Positions 1 through 8,601 of a stretch of 64,000 nt of DNA are shown piece after piece. Source of the stretch: CAYTLW01 sp964438735 (GTDB lineage Bacteria > Myxococcota_A > UBA9042); the NCBI GenBank assembly GCA_964438735.1, contig CAYTLW010000009.1, positions 50,101 to 114,100 on the forward strand, written 5' to 3'. The position numbers were made by a program, and so were the translations under genes. A model generated the notes under the pieces. It was not told the origin of the DNA. It ran no database searches and was given only the letters and a program-made list of their open reading frames with translations. Position 1 is the stretch's first letter. Each line of letters starts with the position of its first letter.

Positions 1-1
1 C

Positions 2-691
2 AAGGCTGCGGGCAGCCTGGCGGTTCCCGAACATGCCCGACTGCGCCTGGCGCCAGGGTCCGAGGCCGAGGTGCTCGTCGCCGATGGGCACTCCTTCTTC
101 CTGCGCCTGCGCAAGGGCGGCGAGATCGGTTGCCAGGTGGACAAGCGCCGACCTGGCCAGGGCTTCGCCATCATGGCCGGTCGCTTCCGCGCCACCGTGG
201 TGGGCACCGAGTTCATCGTGCGCCATGGAGACAAGGCAACCGTCACCGTGCGGGTGACCGAGGGTGCCGTGCGGGTCGACGAGGCCGAAGCGCCCCGGGC
301 TCGGATCAGCGAGAGCAGGTACGTGGTCAAGGCCGGCGACCAGTGGCACTTCGCCAGCGGCAAGATGGAATTTGGCCCCATTGCCGACCAGACCCTGAGG
401 GCGGCGCCGGCCAGCCGGCAGAGGGCGGATGAGCAGGCTGCCCAGGCAGCGCCCACGCAGCCCTCCGGGACCCCGAGTCCCGCCCCGCGAGCACGCACGA
501 CCGTGCGCAAGGCCAGGCCGGCCGCCGGTTCGGCCAATACCCGGGGACGGAAGATCGAGATCATCATCCCGCCACAGCGAATGCCCGTGGAAGATGTGGA
601 GCGCCTCAAGGCGCTCGAGAAGTTGATCTTCGATCTCGGCGGCCGTGAGAATCGCGACGCCGACAGCACCGACACGCTGCCCGTGCCCTGA
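2..691 (+). CDS. FecR-domain protein, 5' end outside the window
   Basis: The frame is open from the first bases and ends at TGA 689-691, so the gene begins to the left of the window. The visible N-terminal part matches the FecR fold: a glycine-rich beta strand segment (LRLAPGSEAEVLVADG), then the hallmark VVGTEFIV and a V-T-E-G-A-V-R-V strand. FecR domains sit in the periplasm, as anti-sigma regulators or as structural domains of surface proteins; which one applies cannot be told without the missing N-terminus. The C-terminal third is Ala/Pro/Arg-rich and looks disordered, ending with a short predicted helix (VEDVERLKALEKLIFDL). The gene converges on the next one with a gap of about 20 bases. 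The family call is reasonably firm; the role is unknown. Confidence 0.7.
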   Translation, partial: KAAGSLAVPEHARLRLAPGSEAEVLVADGHSFFLRLRKGGEIGCQVDKRRPGQGFAIMAGRFRATVVGTEFIVRHGDKATVTVRVTEGAVRVDEAEAPRARISESRYVVKAGDQWHFASGKMEFGPIADQTLRAAPASRQRADEQAAQAAPTQPSGTPSPAPRARTTVRKARPAAGSANTRGRKIEIIIPPQRMPVEDVERLKALEKLIFDLGGRENRDADSTDTLPVP

Positions 692-712
692 ATCCGAAGC
701 CCCGGCTCACCC

Positions 713-1225
713 CTACAGGTCGAGATCGGAAGCGCCGCCGAAGAAGCGGCCCCAGGCCAGTGAGACGATGATCATGGTCGCCCCTTCGGCGACCAGTTCA
801 CGCTCTGCCCCGATGCGCAACATCAACCCCCACGCGCGCGCCGGGCGCCAGGCGGCGGAGGCCTCGAGGCGAACCAGGCCGACCACATCGGCCGACGGCC
901 AGGTCATGGCAGCGCCGCCCACCAGGGAGAGCGCTGGCACGAAGGTGAGCGCGTCGATGACCATGCGCAGCTCGGCCAGGGCGGCCGTTCGACCGGCTGT
1001 CAGCGGCCCGTCCAGGCGGTGCTCCAACCCGACGCCATAGGACCAGAAGTCGCTCTGGTCATACAGGTAGCGACCGTGCACGGACGGCTGGATGGCGTCA
1101 TCGGCGCCGGCGCCGAACCACAACTCCTGTTCACCCGAGCTGGCCCACGCCGATTGCGCGCAACACAGCATCGCCAACGTGATGACCAGCGCGTGCCATG
1201 GACGAGTCTCACGGCAGCCGGGCAT
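713..1225 (-). CDS. Small secreted beta-barrel-like protein of unknown function
   Basis: The 170-residue product starts with a signal peptide (hydrophobic stretch LVITLAMLCCAQSAWA, residues ~12-27, likely cleaved after AWA). The mature part alternates polar and hydrophobic residues and has aromatic strand ends (ELWFGAG, VHGRYLYD, FWSYGVGLEHRL, MLRIGAERELV), as expected for a small outer-membrane barrel or similar beta-rich protein. It ends in DLDL, not in a terminal phenylalanine, so Bam-dependent insertion is not certain. Its ATG at 1225 overlaps the 3' end of ligA by 17 bases on the same strand, which suggests co-transcription and translational coupling with ligA. I do not recognise a named family. 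Confidence 0.6.
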   Translation of the reverse strand: MPGCRETRPWHALVITLAMLCCAQSAWASSGEQELWFGAGADDAIQPSVHGRYLYDQSDFWSYGVGLEHRLDGPLTAGRTAALAELRMVIDALTFVPALSLVGGAAMTWPSADVVGLVRLEASAAWRPARAWGLMLRIGAERELVAEGATMIIVSLAWGRFFGGASDLDL

Positions 1226-3203
1226 GGAAGGCCTCCTCGGAGATGATCTCGATGGCCTGTCCGCCGTCTGCCAGGGCGCGCGCCTTCTTCAGTTTGGACG
1301 ACGGGCGCGCGGCCTCCAGACCATCGCCGCCAACGACGACCAGGGTGGTGCTCTTGGTGATCGAAGACCCCGCCGTACCGCCCAGGCGCACCACCAGCTG
1401 CTGCGCATCGCGCCGGTTCAACTGCTGCAGGGCGCCGGTGAAGACCACCACCTGGTCGGCCAGCAGGCCACCGGTGCTGGTCGCCTCAGCCGGTCGTTGC
1501 AGTTCGATTCGCGCCAGCAAGCGCTCGATCAGCGGCGCCTGCTCGGCCAGACCGGCCACGATTCGTTCCGCGGTGATGGCGCCCAGCGAGTGCAAATCGG
1601 CCAACTGCTCGGCTTCCAGGGCGAGGATCTCGTGCAGGGTCCACCTGGCCGCGAGCAGGCCCGCGGCGTGGCGACCCAGCGTGTCGATGCCCAGCGCCAC
1701 CAGCAGAGTCGCCGGGGCGACCTGCCGAGCGGCGTCAATGGCGCTCAACAGTCGCCTGGCCAGCAGTTCGCCCATGCGCGGCAAGGTCAGCAGCGAGGCC
1801 TCGTCGAGGTCGAAAAGCCCGGCCGCGTCGGCGACCAGTTCCCGTTCCAGCAAGCCGTCGATGATCTTGTCGCCGAAACCGTCCATGTCCAACACGGCGG
1901 TGAAGTGCAGCAACCTCTCCCGGCGCACGGCCGGGCAATCGTTGGGCGCGCTGCAGTGCAGGGTCTCGGTGAGCACGTCCTCACCGGAAACCCGACGCGT
2001 CGATTGGCGCTCCACCGTCGGCTGGCCGCAGGAGGGGCAGGTCGCCGGCGGCATGACCGGCTCATCGCCGCCGCCCCGATTTCCTTCCACGTGGGGGATG
2101 ACGCCTCCGCGGCGAGTGAGCAGGAGGGTGTCGCCCAGGCGCAGGTTCAGGCGGCGCAGATTGGACAGGTTGTGCAGGGTCGCGCGGGTCACGCTGGCGC
2201 GCGACAGGATCACGGGCTCGACCACAGCGACCGGCGTGATGGTACCCGTCCGAGACAGGCTGAACGACACGTCTACGAGGGTCGTCTGGTCGCTGTCGCC
2301 CTGGAACTTCCAGGCGATGGCCCAGCGCGGGTGGTGGGCGGTCATGCCCAACTTCGCCTGCCCCTCGATATCGTCGATCTTGAAGACCACGCCGTCGATC
2401 TCGTAGTCGAGTTCGGGTCGGGCGTCCGACCAGCGTTGATAGATCTCGGCGGCCCCGTCGGCCGAACAGATCTCCACCGGCGCCGGGTCGAAGCCCATCT
2501 GCTGCAGCAGGTCCGCCTTGTCGCGCTCGGTGGCCACCGACCAGCCCAGTAGATCGTAGGCGAAGAAGCACAATTCAACAGCCGAGACGCCGCCACCTTC
2601 CTTGGCCTTGATGGCGCCGGCGGCCACGTTTCTCGGGTTGGCGTAGATCTCCTTGATGGGCTCGAAGTTCGACAGCGGCATGTAGACCTCGCCGCGCACT
2701 TCGATGGCCAGCCCGCCGAATCGCTGCACGAGCTCGGCCGGCAGCCGTTTGGGCACGTTGGGGATGTCGACCACGTTGTGGCCGATGGACTCGCCCCGGC
2801 GACCGTCGCCCCGGGTGGCCGCCAGGCGCAGCTTGCCGTTGCCGTCGTAGTGAATGGTGCAGGCGGCACCATCGACCTTGGGGCTGGCGGCAAAGGGCCC
2901 GGCCTGCTCGCGCGCCCAGTGCAGCAGTCCGGCATGGTCGTAGCACTTGTCGAGCGACAACATGGGCGACTCATGCTCAACCTTGTCGTCGGGACTCAAC
3001 TCTCCAGCGCCGATCTCCTGCAACACCGGCGCGTCGGGCTCCAGCTGCCGCAGTCGTTCGACGAGGCGGTCGAACTCCTGGTCCGGGATCACCGGCGCGT
3101 CATCGACGAAGTAGGCCCGGTTGTGGAAGCGGATCGCCTCGCTCAGCCCGGCGGCGTCGAGCGCATCGGCCGGCCGATCGAGGTGCGGAGGTACTTTGGT
3201 CAT
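1209..3203 (-). CDS. ligA: NAD-dependent DNA ligase (LigA family)
   Basis: LigA joins nicked DNA using NAD+, in replication and repair. The product is 664 residues, the usual length. Visible parts in order: the NAD-recognition domain Ia (YFVDDAPVIPDQEFDRL, ~31-47), the adenylation motif PKVDG with the presumed nucleophilic Lys109, TRGDG, an OB-fold region, a four-Cys zinc finger (CPSCG ... CSAPNDCP), helix-hairpin-helix repeats and a C-terminal BRCT domain (VVFTGALQQL to the end). The nucleophile motif reads KVDG, where most LigA have KLDG, and neighbouring residues diverge from the family norm (SPKVDGAACTIHY), so a second, more typical ligase elsewhere in the genome is possible. The start at 3203 is preceded by an AGGTG ribosome-binding site. 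Confidence 0.93.
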   Translation of the reverse strand: MTKVPPHLDRPADALDAAGLSEAIRFHNRAYFVDDAPVIPDQEFDRLVERLRQLEPDAPVLQEIGAGELSPDDKVEHESPMLSLDKCYDHAGLLHWAREQAGPFAASPKVDGAACTIHYDGNGKLRLAATRGDGRRGESIGHNVVDIPNVPKRLPAELVQRFGGLAIEVRGEVYMPLSNFEPIKEIYANPRNVAAGAIKAKEGGGVSAVELCFFAYDLLGWSVATERDKADLLQQMGFDPAPVEICSADGAAEIYQRWSDARPELDYEIDGVVFKIDDIEGQAKLGMTAHHPRWAIAWKFQGDSDQTTLVDVSFSLSRTGTITPVAVVEPVILSRASVTRATLHNLSNLRRLNLRLGDTLLLTRRGGVIPHVEGNRGGGDEPVMPPATCPSCGQPTVERQSTRRVSGEDVLTETLHCSAPNDCPAVRRERLLHFTAVLDMDGFGDKIIDGLLERELVADAAGLFDLDEASLLTLPRMGELLARRLLSAIDAARQVAPATLLVALGIDTLGRHAAGLLAARWTLHEILALEAEQLADLHSLGAITAERIVAGLAEQAPLIERLLARIELQRPAEATSTGGLLADQVVVFTGALQQLNRRDAQQLVVRLGGTAGSSITKSTTLVVVGGDGLEAARPSSKLKKARALADGGQAIEIISEEAFHARLP

Positions 3204-3277
3204 GACACCTGCCTGTGGTTTCGCACGGGTGGCCCGGCGAACCCGTTTATGTCATCATCCCGCGGAGACGGGGCGGC

Positions 3278-3296
3278 CGGGCTTGTGGGAAGCCCG
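3278..3296. other. Hairpin between ligA and tRNA-Arg
   Basis: A perfect 7-bp stem (CGGGCTT / AAGCCCG) with a 5-base loop lies in the 120-base gap between the ligA start and tRNA-Arg. There is no T-run on either side, so it is not a standard intrinsic terminator. It may be a processing or regulatory structure, or chance in GC-rich DNA. Confidence 0.3.
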
Positions 3297-3323
3297 CTCG
3301 ACTGCCAGGCTTCGTGCCCCGAT

Positions 3324-3400
3324 GTCCCCGTAGCTCAACAGGATAGAGCGTTCGCCTCCTAAGCGAAAGGCTACAGGTTCGATTCCTGTCGGGGACGCCA
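3324..3400 (+). tRNA. tRNA-Arg (anticodon CCT)
   Basis: A complete cloverleaf is visible. The acceptor arm GTCCCCG pairs with CGGGGAC, the anticodon stem TTCGC/GCGAA encloses loop CTCCTAA (anticodon CCT, reading AGG), and the T arm carries GGTTCGATTCC. The 3' CCA is encoded. The DEAD-box helicase gene follows about 115 bases downstream. Confidence 0.96.
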
Positions 3401-3515
3401 ATCGGCGGAAACCGACCATCCCGAGGTGGTCGACCCATCACCCGCCCCCATGCCCCCCCAAGGGCCCTACACCGGAATTGCCGGACCGCGCGAGAACTTC
3501 GCGGAGAAGCGCTGG

Positions 3516-5177
3516 ATGCCTCAGCAGAATGACACACCGGAGGCCGACATGGTGTTGGCCACCGAAACACCCAAAAACGAGTTGCCGACGACCGCCAGCA
3601 GTGTGCTTTCGCACATGGCGATCATCGACATGACCGACAACCTGCCGGAGTCGGATGAAGCCGACGCGGCAGTTGAACAGATCGTCGGCAAGCCGCTCAG
3701 TGACGTGCTCTTCGAGACACTCAACCTGCCGGATCCAATCCAGCGGGCGGTGGACGATTTGGGCTTCAGCCATTGCACGCCGATCCAGGCCCTGGCCCTG
3801 CCGCATGCCCTCAAGGGTCGCGACTTGACCGGCCAGGCCCAGACGGGCACGGGCAAGACCGCGGCCTTCCTGATTACGATCCTGAAGGAGTTCCTGGAGA
3901 CGGACCGCACCCACTCCACGGCCCCCAGGGCTGTGGTGGTGGCGCCGACCCGGGAGCTGGCCCTTCAGATCGCCGACGACGCCAACGCCTTGTCGTACTA
4001 CACCGACTACAACGTGGTCAGCGTCTTTGGCGGCATGGACTGGCAGCGACAGGCGCGCGACCTCGAGGGCGAGGTCGACATCGTGGTCGGCACGCCCGGC
4101 CGCATGATGGACTACATGAAGCGCGGCATCCTCGACCTGAGCCATGTGCAGGTGGTGGTTGTGGACGAGGCCGATCGCCTGTTCGACATGGGCTTCATCC
4201 AGGACATCCGCTTCATCCTCGATCGCTGCGCGCGGACCCGCCAGACGCTGCTCTTCTCGGCCACCTTCCCCTTCGAGGTCGCCCGGCTGACCCGCCGCTT
4301 CATGAACGATCCCATCGACGTGAAGATCGAGCCGGATCAAATCACAGCGGCGACCATCGAGCAGATCATCTACCACGTGGCCGAGTTCGAGAAGCTGCAG
4401 TTCCTGCTCTGGCTGCTCGAAGAGGAGCAACCGCGCAAGGCGCTGGTGTTCACCAATACCAAGCGCGCGGGCGAGTGGCTCGGCTTCAAGCTGCACCACA
4501 ATGGCTGGGATGCGGAGTACATCAGCGGCGACATCCCGCAGAAGAAGCGATTGCGCCTGGTGGACGACTTCAAAAACGACAAGATCGAGGTCCTGGTCGC
4601 GACGGATGTGGCCGGTCGTGGCCTGCATGTGGACGACATCGACCTGGTGGTGAACTTCGATCTGCCCGAAGACGCCCACGACTACGTGCACCGGATCGGT
4701 CGCACCGGGCGTGCCGGCAATCGTGGCAAGGCGGTGAGCCTGGCCGACGAGCGCCTGGTCGCAGGTCTGGTCGGGATCGAGCGCTACATCGGTCGGCGCA
4801 TCAAGGCGCTGGTGCCCGACGACGAGATGTTCCTGCGCGATCAGAGTCCGTCCTATCGCGCCTCTCGACCGCAGCGCGGCGGGGGACGACGAGATGGACG
4901 TGGCGGCGGCGGTCGCGGGCGCTCGGATCGAAGCCGCGGGCGCAACGACGGCCGCGGGCGCAGCGACGGCAGGCGAGACGAGCGCGGGCCCAAGCCGACA
5001 GAGGGGCGCGCGGACGCAGCCGCAGACGGAGCGTCCCCGGCCGCGACGGCAGACGGCGATGCAGCGCCGAAGAAGAAGCGACGACGACGGCGACGGCGCG
5101 GCCGAGGCGGGGATGGCCAGGGGCAGGCGCCCGGTGGCTCGGATGCGCCCTCCTCCGGCGGCGAAGGCGGCTCTTGA
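3516..5177 (+). CDS. DEAD-box ATP-dependent RNA helicase with a basic Arg/Gly-rich tail
   Basis: RhlE/RhlB-like RNA helicase, unwinding RNA in ribosome assembly or mRNA decay. From the chosen start (553 residues): an acidic N-terminal extension to ~55, Q motif (TPIQA, ~88), Walker A GTGKT (111-115), PTREL, GG, TPGR, DEAD (217-220), SAT (248-250), and the second RecA domain with ATDVAGRG and HRIGRTGR. From about residue 450 the tail is low-complexity Arg/Gly/Asp, then Lys/Arg runs, typical of RNA-binding disordered tails. The start is ambiguous: ATG 3516 has GGAG 9 bases upstream, while ATG 3549 has a full GGAGG 5 bases upstream and would remove 11 residues. Subfamily is not certain, so no symbol is given. 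Confidence 0.93.
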   Translation: MPQQNDTPEADMVLATETPKNELPTTASSVLSHMAIIDMTDNLPESDEADAAVEQIVGKPLSDVLFETLNLPDPIQRAVDDLGFSHCTPIQALALPHALKGRDLTGQAQTGTGKTAAFLITILKEFLETDRTHSTAPRAVVVAPTRELALQIADDANALSYYTDYNVVSVFGGMDWQRQARDLEGEVDIVVGTPGRMMDYMKRGILDLSHVQVVVVDEADRLFDMGFIQDIRFILDRCARTRQTLLFSATFPFEVARLTRRFMNDPIDVKIEPDQITAATIEQIIYHVAEFEKLQFLLWLLEEEQPRKALVFTNTKRAGEWLGFKLHHNGWDAEYISGDIPQKKRLRLVDDFKNDKIEVLVATDVAGRGLHVDDIDLVVNFDLPEDAHDYVHRIGRTGRAGNRGKAVSLADERLVAGLVGIERYIGRRIKALVPDDEMFLRDQSPSYRASRPQRGGGRRDGRGGGGRGRSDRSRGRNDGRGRSDGRRDERGPKPTEGRADAAADGASPAATADGDAAPKKKRRRRRRRGRGGDGQGQAPGGSDAPSSGGEGGS

Positions 5178-5239
5178 CAGACGCTGCGACCGGGCGCAAT
5201 CTCCTCCCGCTCCGGGGGCATGCGAGCCCTCGCAGCCAT

Positions 5240-5327
5240 GCGAAAGTGGCGGAATTGGTAGACGCGCTAGATTCAGGTTCTAGTGTCCTTTATGGACGTG
5301 GGGGTTCAAGTCCCCCCTTTCGCACCA
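5240..5327 (+). tRNA. tRNA-Leu (anticodon CAG)
   Basis: An 88-base class II tRNA. Acceptor arm GCGAAAG pairs with CTTTCGC, the anticodon stem CTAGA/TCTAG encloses TTCAGGT (anticodon CAG), there is a long variable arm (TGTCCTTTATGGACG), and the T arm contains GGTTCAAGTCC. The 3' CCA is encoded. A TTGACA hexamer overlaps the helicase stop codon at 5174-5179, but the matching -10 (CAATCT, 5198-5203) is poor. Confidence 0.96.
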
Positions 5328-5383
5328 AGACACGACCGGCCCATTGGCCTGCACTGTGCTCGGCGCAGGCGCTCGGCGCAGAC

Positions 5384-5911
5384 ATGTTCCGACCGACCTC
5401 CCCACGCACCCGCTTCATCTTCGTCTCGCTGCTGTTGTTGGCCGCGCATGGCGCCCTGTCGGGCTGCAATCGCTCGCCTGCCGACCAGCTCATCGAGCGC
5501 AGCATCGAACAGCTGGAGGCCGCCGAGCGGCTGCTCGAAGAGAACGCGCCCGACCCGATCGCGTTGAAGCTGGCCGTGATGGATTACCGGCGCGAGCATC
5601 GCGACGCGCTGCGCAAGCTGCGAACCGATGGCGACGCCGTTCTGGCCGGTATGGATGAGGCCGCGCGCAAGCGCCTGTCCGCCGACTCTCGGACGCGCAG
5701 CCTGAGCATCATCACGCGAATCGACAACCTGGTGAAGCGCTACCCGAAGCCGCGTAACGCGCGCGTGGCGGTACAACCGTTGGTCGCCCAGGCCACGCCC
5801 CGACCGAAGCGCCGTAGCGGGACGTTCCGCCCCTGGGCGCCCCCCCTGCCGCCTGCGACGCACGACCATCCACCGGCGGACACGCCTGCGCCGGTGACAC
5901 CGCCCCTGTAA
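5384..5911 (+). CDS. Small lipoprotein upstream of lnt
   Basis: A 175-residue product with a clear type II signal peptide: basic start, hydrophobic FIFVSLLLLAAHG, lipobox LSGC with Cys28 as the lipidated residue. The mature part is a charged helical segment (about residues 35-115, rich in Glu/Arg, probably coiled-coil) followed by a Pro-rich C-terminus. No family is recognised. Its TAA stop shares one base with the ATG of lnt (TAATG at 5909-5913), so the two are translationally coupled. The upstream neighbour is tRNA-Leu, so its promoter may be shared with or just downstream of the tRNA. Confidence 0.75.
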   Translation: MFRPTSPRTRFIFVSLLLLAAHGALSGCNRSPADQLIERSIEQLEAAERLLEENAPDPIALKLAVMDYRREHRDALRKLRTDGDAVLAGMDEAARKRLSADSRTRSLSIITRIDNLVKRYPKPRNARVAVQPLVAQATPRPKRRSGTFRPWAPPLPPATHDHPPADTPAPVTPPL

Positions 5912-8601
5912 TGGCCGAGTCGCGCCCGCTGCCGCTGCCGCTACGCCTGCTGCTGGCCGTCGCCTCCGGGGTGCTGGTCTTCACGTCCTTCCCGAATTGG
6001 AACATCCATCAAAACGCGTGGTACGGGCTCGTGCCGCTGCTGATCGCGTGCCGGGGTTGCGGGGTCAAGCATGCCTTCCTGCTGGGCCTGCTCGCGGGCA
6101 CGGTCACCAACGTCGGCGGCTTCCATTGGATGACCGGGATGTTGGAGGAATTCGGCCACCTGCCGTGGCCGATCGCGTGGGCGATTCTGGCCCTGCAGGC
6201 CGTCACCCAGGGCCTCACCATGGCCATCGGTGCCGGGCTGTGGCGCTACCTGGTGCAGCGTGGGGCGCCACCGGGCCGCGCCGCCTTCCTGTCCCTCTGG
6301 GCGGGCGAGGTCGTGGTGCCGATGATCTTTCCCTGGTACATGGCCAACGGCCTCAGTCACCTGCCCCTGATGCAGCAGACCGCCGATCTCGGCGGTGTGC
6401 ACCTGGTCAGCGCCATGCTCTATGCCAGCAACGCCGCCCTGGCGGAGTTGATCGCCTGGCCACTGGATCGGCGTCGCCCATCCTGGCCACTGGTGATCGG
6501 AGCTGCAGTCGCGGCCCTGTCGGCGGCAGGGTATGGCGTCTGGCGCATGGACGTCATCGACAGCAGACAGTCCGCGGCGCCGTCGATGCGCATCGGTCTG
6601 GTCGAGGGCAACATCGGCATCTTCGAAAAACAGGCCAAGCACCTCGAGGGGGCGTTGCGCGTGCAGACCTTGCGCAACAACCTGCTCATCCACCAGCGCA
6701 TGAGCGCGGAGTTGGAGGCGGCCGGTGCCGAGTTGATCCTGTGGCCGGAGAGCGCCTACATGCCCTACGGCGCGATCCCGATCCTGCATGGCAGCGATCG
6801 CCACCTGCTCATCGGCGATGGCGGCACGTTCCTGCGCCACGACGGCGAACGCGTCGTGCCAGCGGCGGCCGAGCGCCTGGGGATGCCGCGTACGAGCGGG
6901 CTGTTGACCGGCTTGAGCAGCCCGCGCGGCGACTGGTGGCGCTACGTGATCGACGGCCGACGGGTGATCTCCATCACCGGAAGGGCCAGCCACGAGATCG
7001 CCATGCCCGAGGGCGAGACGGCGGTGACCACCGTGGCCGTGCCATCGGATATGTTCGGCCGCGTGCAGCCGGGGCTCGTGGTCGGCCGCAGCGGCCGGGT
7101 GTGGTCCCTGGAGTGGCCCGCCAGGCCAGGCAAGGGCAAGGCGGTGGCCGAATCCGAGCCGACGCTGGTCGAGGTTCCCAACCACGGCATTGGCGAGGTG
7201 GACATCACCTCAGCGGCGCGCAGTGGCGCGGGCACGCTCATCCTCGCCGGGCGGAACGGTGTCCTGATTCGCCAGGCGGGCTTCTCGATTCAGCGCATGG
7301 CCAGCCCCACGAAGAAGGATCTGTGGGCGGTGGCCGGCGATCCGCTGGGCCGCCAGCTGCTGGCCGTCGGCGCCGGCGGCACCATCGTCGCCAGTCGCGG
7401 ACAGCGCTGGCGCAGGGTGCGCACGGGCGGCGCCGATCTCTATGCCGTCTGGTTCGATGTGGACGGCAGCGCCTGGGCGGGCGGTCAAAACGGCACGCTT
7501 CTGCACTCGACCTCCGATGGGCGCTGGCGACGGGTGCCCCTGGGCGCCAACGTGGACGTACTCGGCGGCGCCTGTGATTCCGAAGGGGTCGCCCTGGTCA
7601 TCGGCCGCGGTGGACGCGTGTTCTCCAATGCGGGCGGCTCGTTCCGCGAGATTCCTGGGGGCACGCAGAAGGAGCTCACCGCCATCGTCGGCATGCAACC
7701 CAACGCCTCCTACGTCATCCCGCGCAGCGCCAAACGCGTCCTGCCAGCCCGCGCGCCGCTGCCCAAAGCCGGGCTGAAATTCCCGGAAAATGTCGTCGCC
7801 GATGGTCGAGTGACGGAGTTCGACCGCTCCACACCCATGCGCGGCTTCTCCGTGCCCATGCTCTTCGGCGCGCTGACCTACGACGGCATCCTGACGCCGC
7901 GCAACGCCGACTGCGAGGCCTGCTACAACAGCGCCCTGATCATCGATGGGAAGGGCAACGTCCTGGATCTCTACGACAAGCGCTACCTGCTGGTCTTCGG
8001 CGAGTACCTGCCCTTCGGCGAGACGTGGCCTCAGCTGTACAAGCTGCTGCCCGAGGGCTCCCGCTTCCAGCCGGGCACGCGCACCACGCCCATGCTGTTC
8101 GGCAAGGCGCGAATCGGCATGTTGATCTGCTACGAGGACCTGCTGCCACGGCATGTGATCCGGGTCGCCGCCCACGATCCCAACGTCTTCATCAACCTGA
8201 CCAACGACGCCTGGTTCGGCAAAAGCGCCGAGCCCTACCATCACCTGCAGCTGGCCCAGTTGCGCAGCATCGAGTACCGGCGCTGGCTGATCCGCTCGAC
8301 CAATACCGGGGTGAGTGTCTTCATCGACGCCAACGGTCGCCGCGTGCAGGAGACGAGCCTGGACGGCGCCGAGACGATGCTGCGCGATGTACCGCTGATG
8401 GAAGGTCGCACGATCTACGCCATGACCGGCGACTGGCCCCCGGTGGTGCTGTTGATTCTGTTGCTGCTGACCTGGGCCAGGGCGCTTCGCGATTCCAGCC
8501 CCACTGGCCGCGCGAGCGGCAAACGTACCGCCAAGAAGCGCAAGCGAAAGAAACGGGCCAAGGCCGATGGCGAGACCATGGAGCCCGCCCGATTGGGCTA
8601 G
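5911..8601 (+). CDS. lnt: Apolipoprotein N-acyltransferase with a large beta-propeller-like insertion
   Basis: Lnt adds the third acyl chain to lipoproteins in the inner membrane. The N-terminal ~215 residues are hydrophobic, with several membrane spans (LLLAVASGVLVFTSF, AWAILALQAV). The carbon-nitrogen hydrolase domain starts at ~226 (MRIGLVEGNIG). The catalytic triad is visible: Glu280 (LWPESA), Lys690 (LYDKRYLLVFGEYLPFGE), Cys740 (LICYED). A membrane span at 843-857 and a Lys/Arg-rich tail follow. The family is usually ~500-550 residues; this is 896. The excess lies between Glu280 and Lys690 (410 residues, against 68 in E. coli) and holds five or six repeats of the type L-x-x-G-x-x-G-x(4)-S-x-x-G-x-x-W-R-R (for example 484-503, 521-542, 562-580), resembling propeller blades. 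The frame is unbroken throughout. Confidence 0.9.
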   Translation: MAESRPLPLPLRLLLAVASGVLVFTSFPNWNIHQNAWYGLVPLLIACRGCGVKHAFLLGLLAGTVTNVGGFHWMTGMLEEFGHLPWPIAWAILALQAVTQGLTMAIGAGLWRYLVQRGAPPGRAAFLSLWAGEVVVPMIFPWYMANGLSHLPLMQQTADLGGVHLVSAMLYASNAALAELIAWPLDRRRPSWPLVIGAAVAALSAAGYGVWRMDVIDSRQSAAPSMRIGLVEGNIGIFEKQAKHLEGALRVQTLRNNLLIHQRMSAELEAAGAELILWPESAYMPYGAIPILHGSDRHLLIGDGGTFLRHDGERVVPAAAERLGMPRTSGLLTGLSSPRGDWWRYVIDGRRVISITGRASHEIAMPEGETAVTTVAVPSDMFGRVQPGLVVGRSGRVWSLEWPARPGKGKAVAESEPTLVEVPNHGIGEVDITSAARSGAGTLILAGRNGVLIRQAGFSIQRMASPTKKDLWAVAGDPLGRQLLAVGAGGTIVASRGQRWRRVRTGGADLYAVWFDVDGSAWAGGQNGTLLHSTSDGRWRRVPLGANVDVLGGACDSEGVALVIGRGGRVFSNAGGSFREIPGGTQKELTAIVGMQPNASYVIPRSAKRVLPARAPLPKAGLKFPENVVADGRVTEFDRSTPMRGFSVPMLFGALTYDGILTPRNADCEACYNSALIIDGKGNVLDLYDKRYLLVFGEYLPFGETWPQLYKLLPEGSRFQPGTRTTPMLFGKARIGMLICYEDLLPRHVIRVAAHDPNVFINLTNDAWFGKSAEPYHHLQLAQLRSIEYRRWLIRSTNTGVSVFIDANGRRVQETSLDGAETMLRDVPLMEGRTIYAMTGDWPPVVLLILLLLTWARALRDSSPTGRASGKRTAKKRKRKKRAKADGETMEPARLG

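Noticed and set aside
5174..5203. TTGACA promoter for tRNA-Leu overlapping the helicase stop
   Set aside because: The -10 candidate CAATCT matches the consensus at only two positions; kept as a note in the tRNA entry only.
3773..5383. Open frame running through the helicase into the lipoprotein frame
   Set aside because: Only the part after ATG 5384 is protein-like (signal peptide and lipobox); the rest is a shadow of the helicase and even crosses tRNA-Leu.
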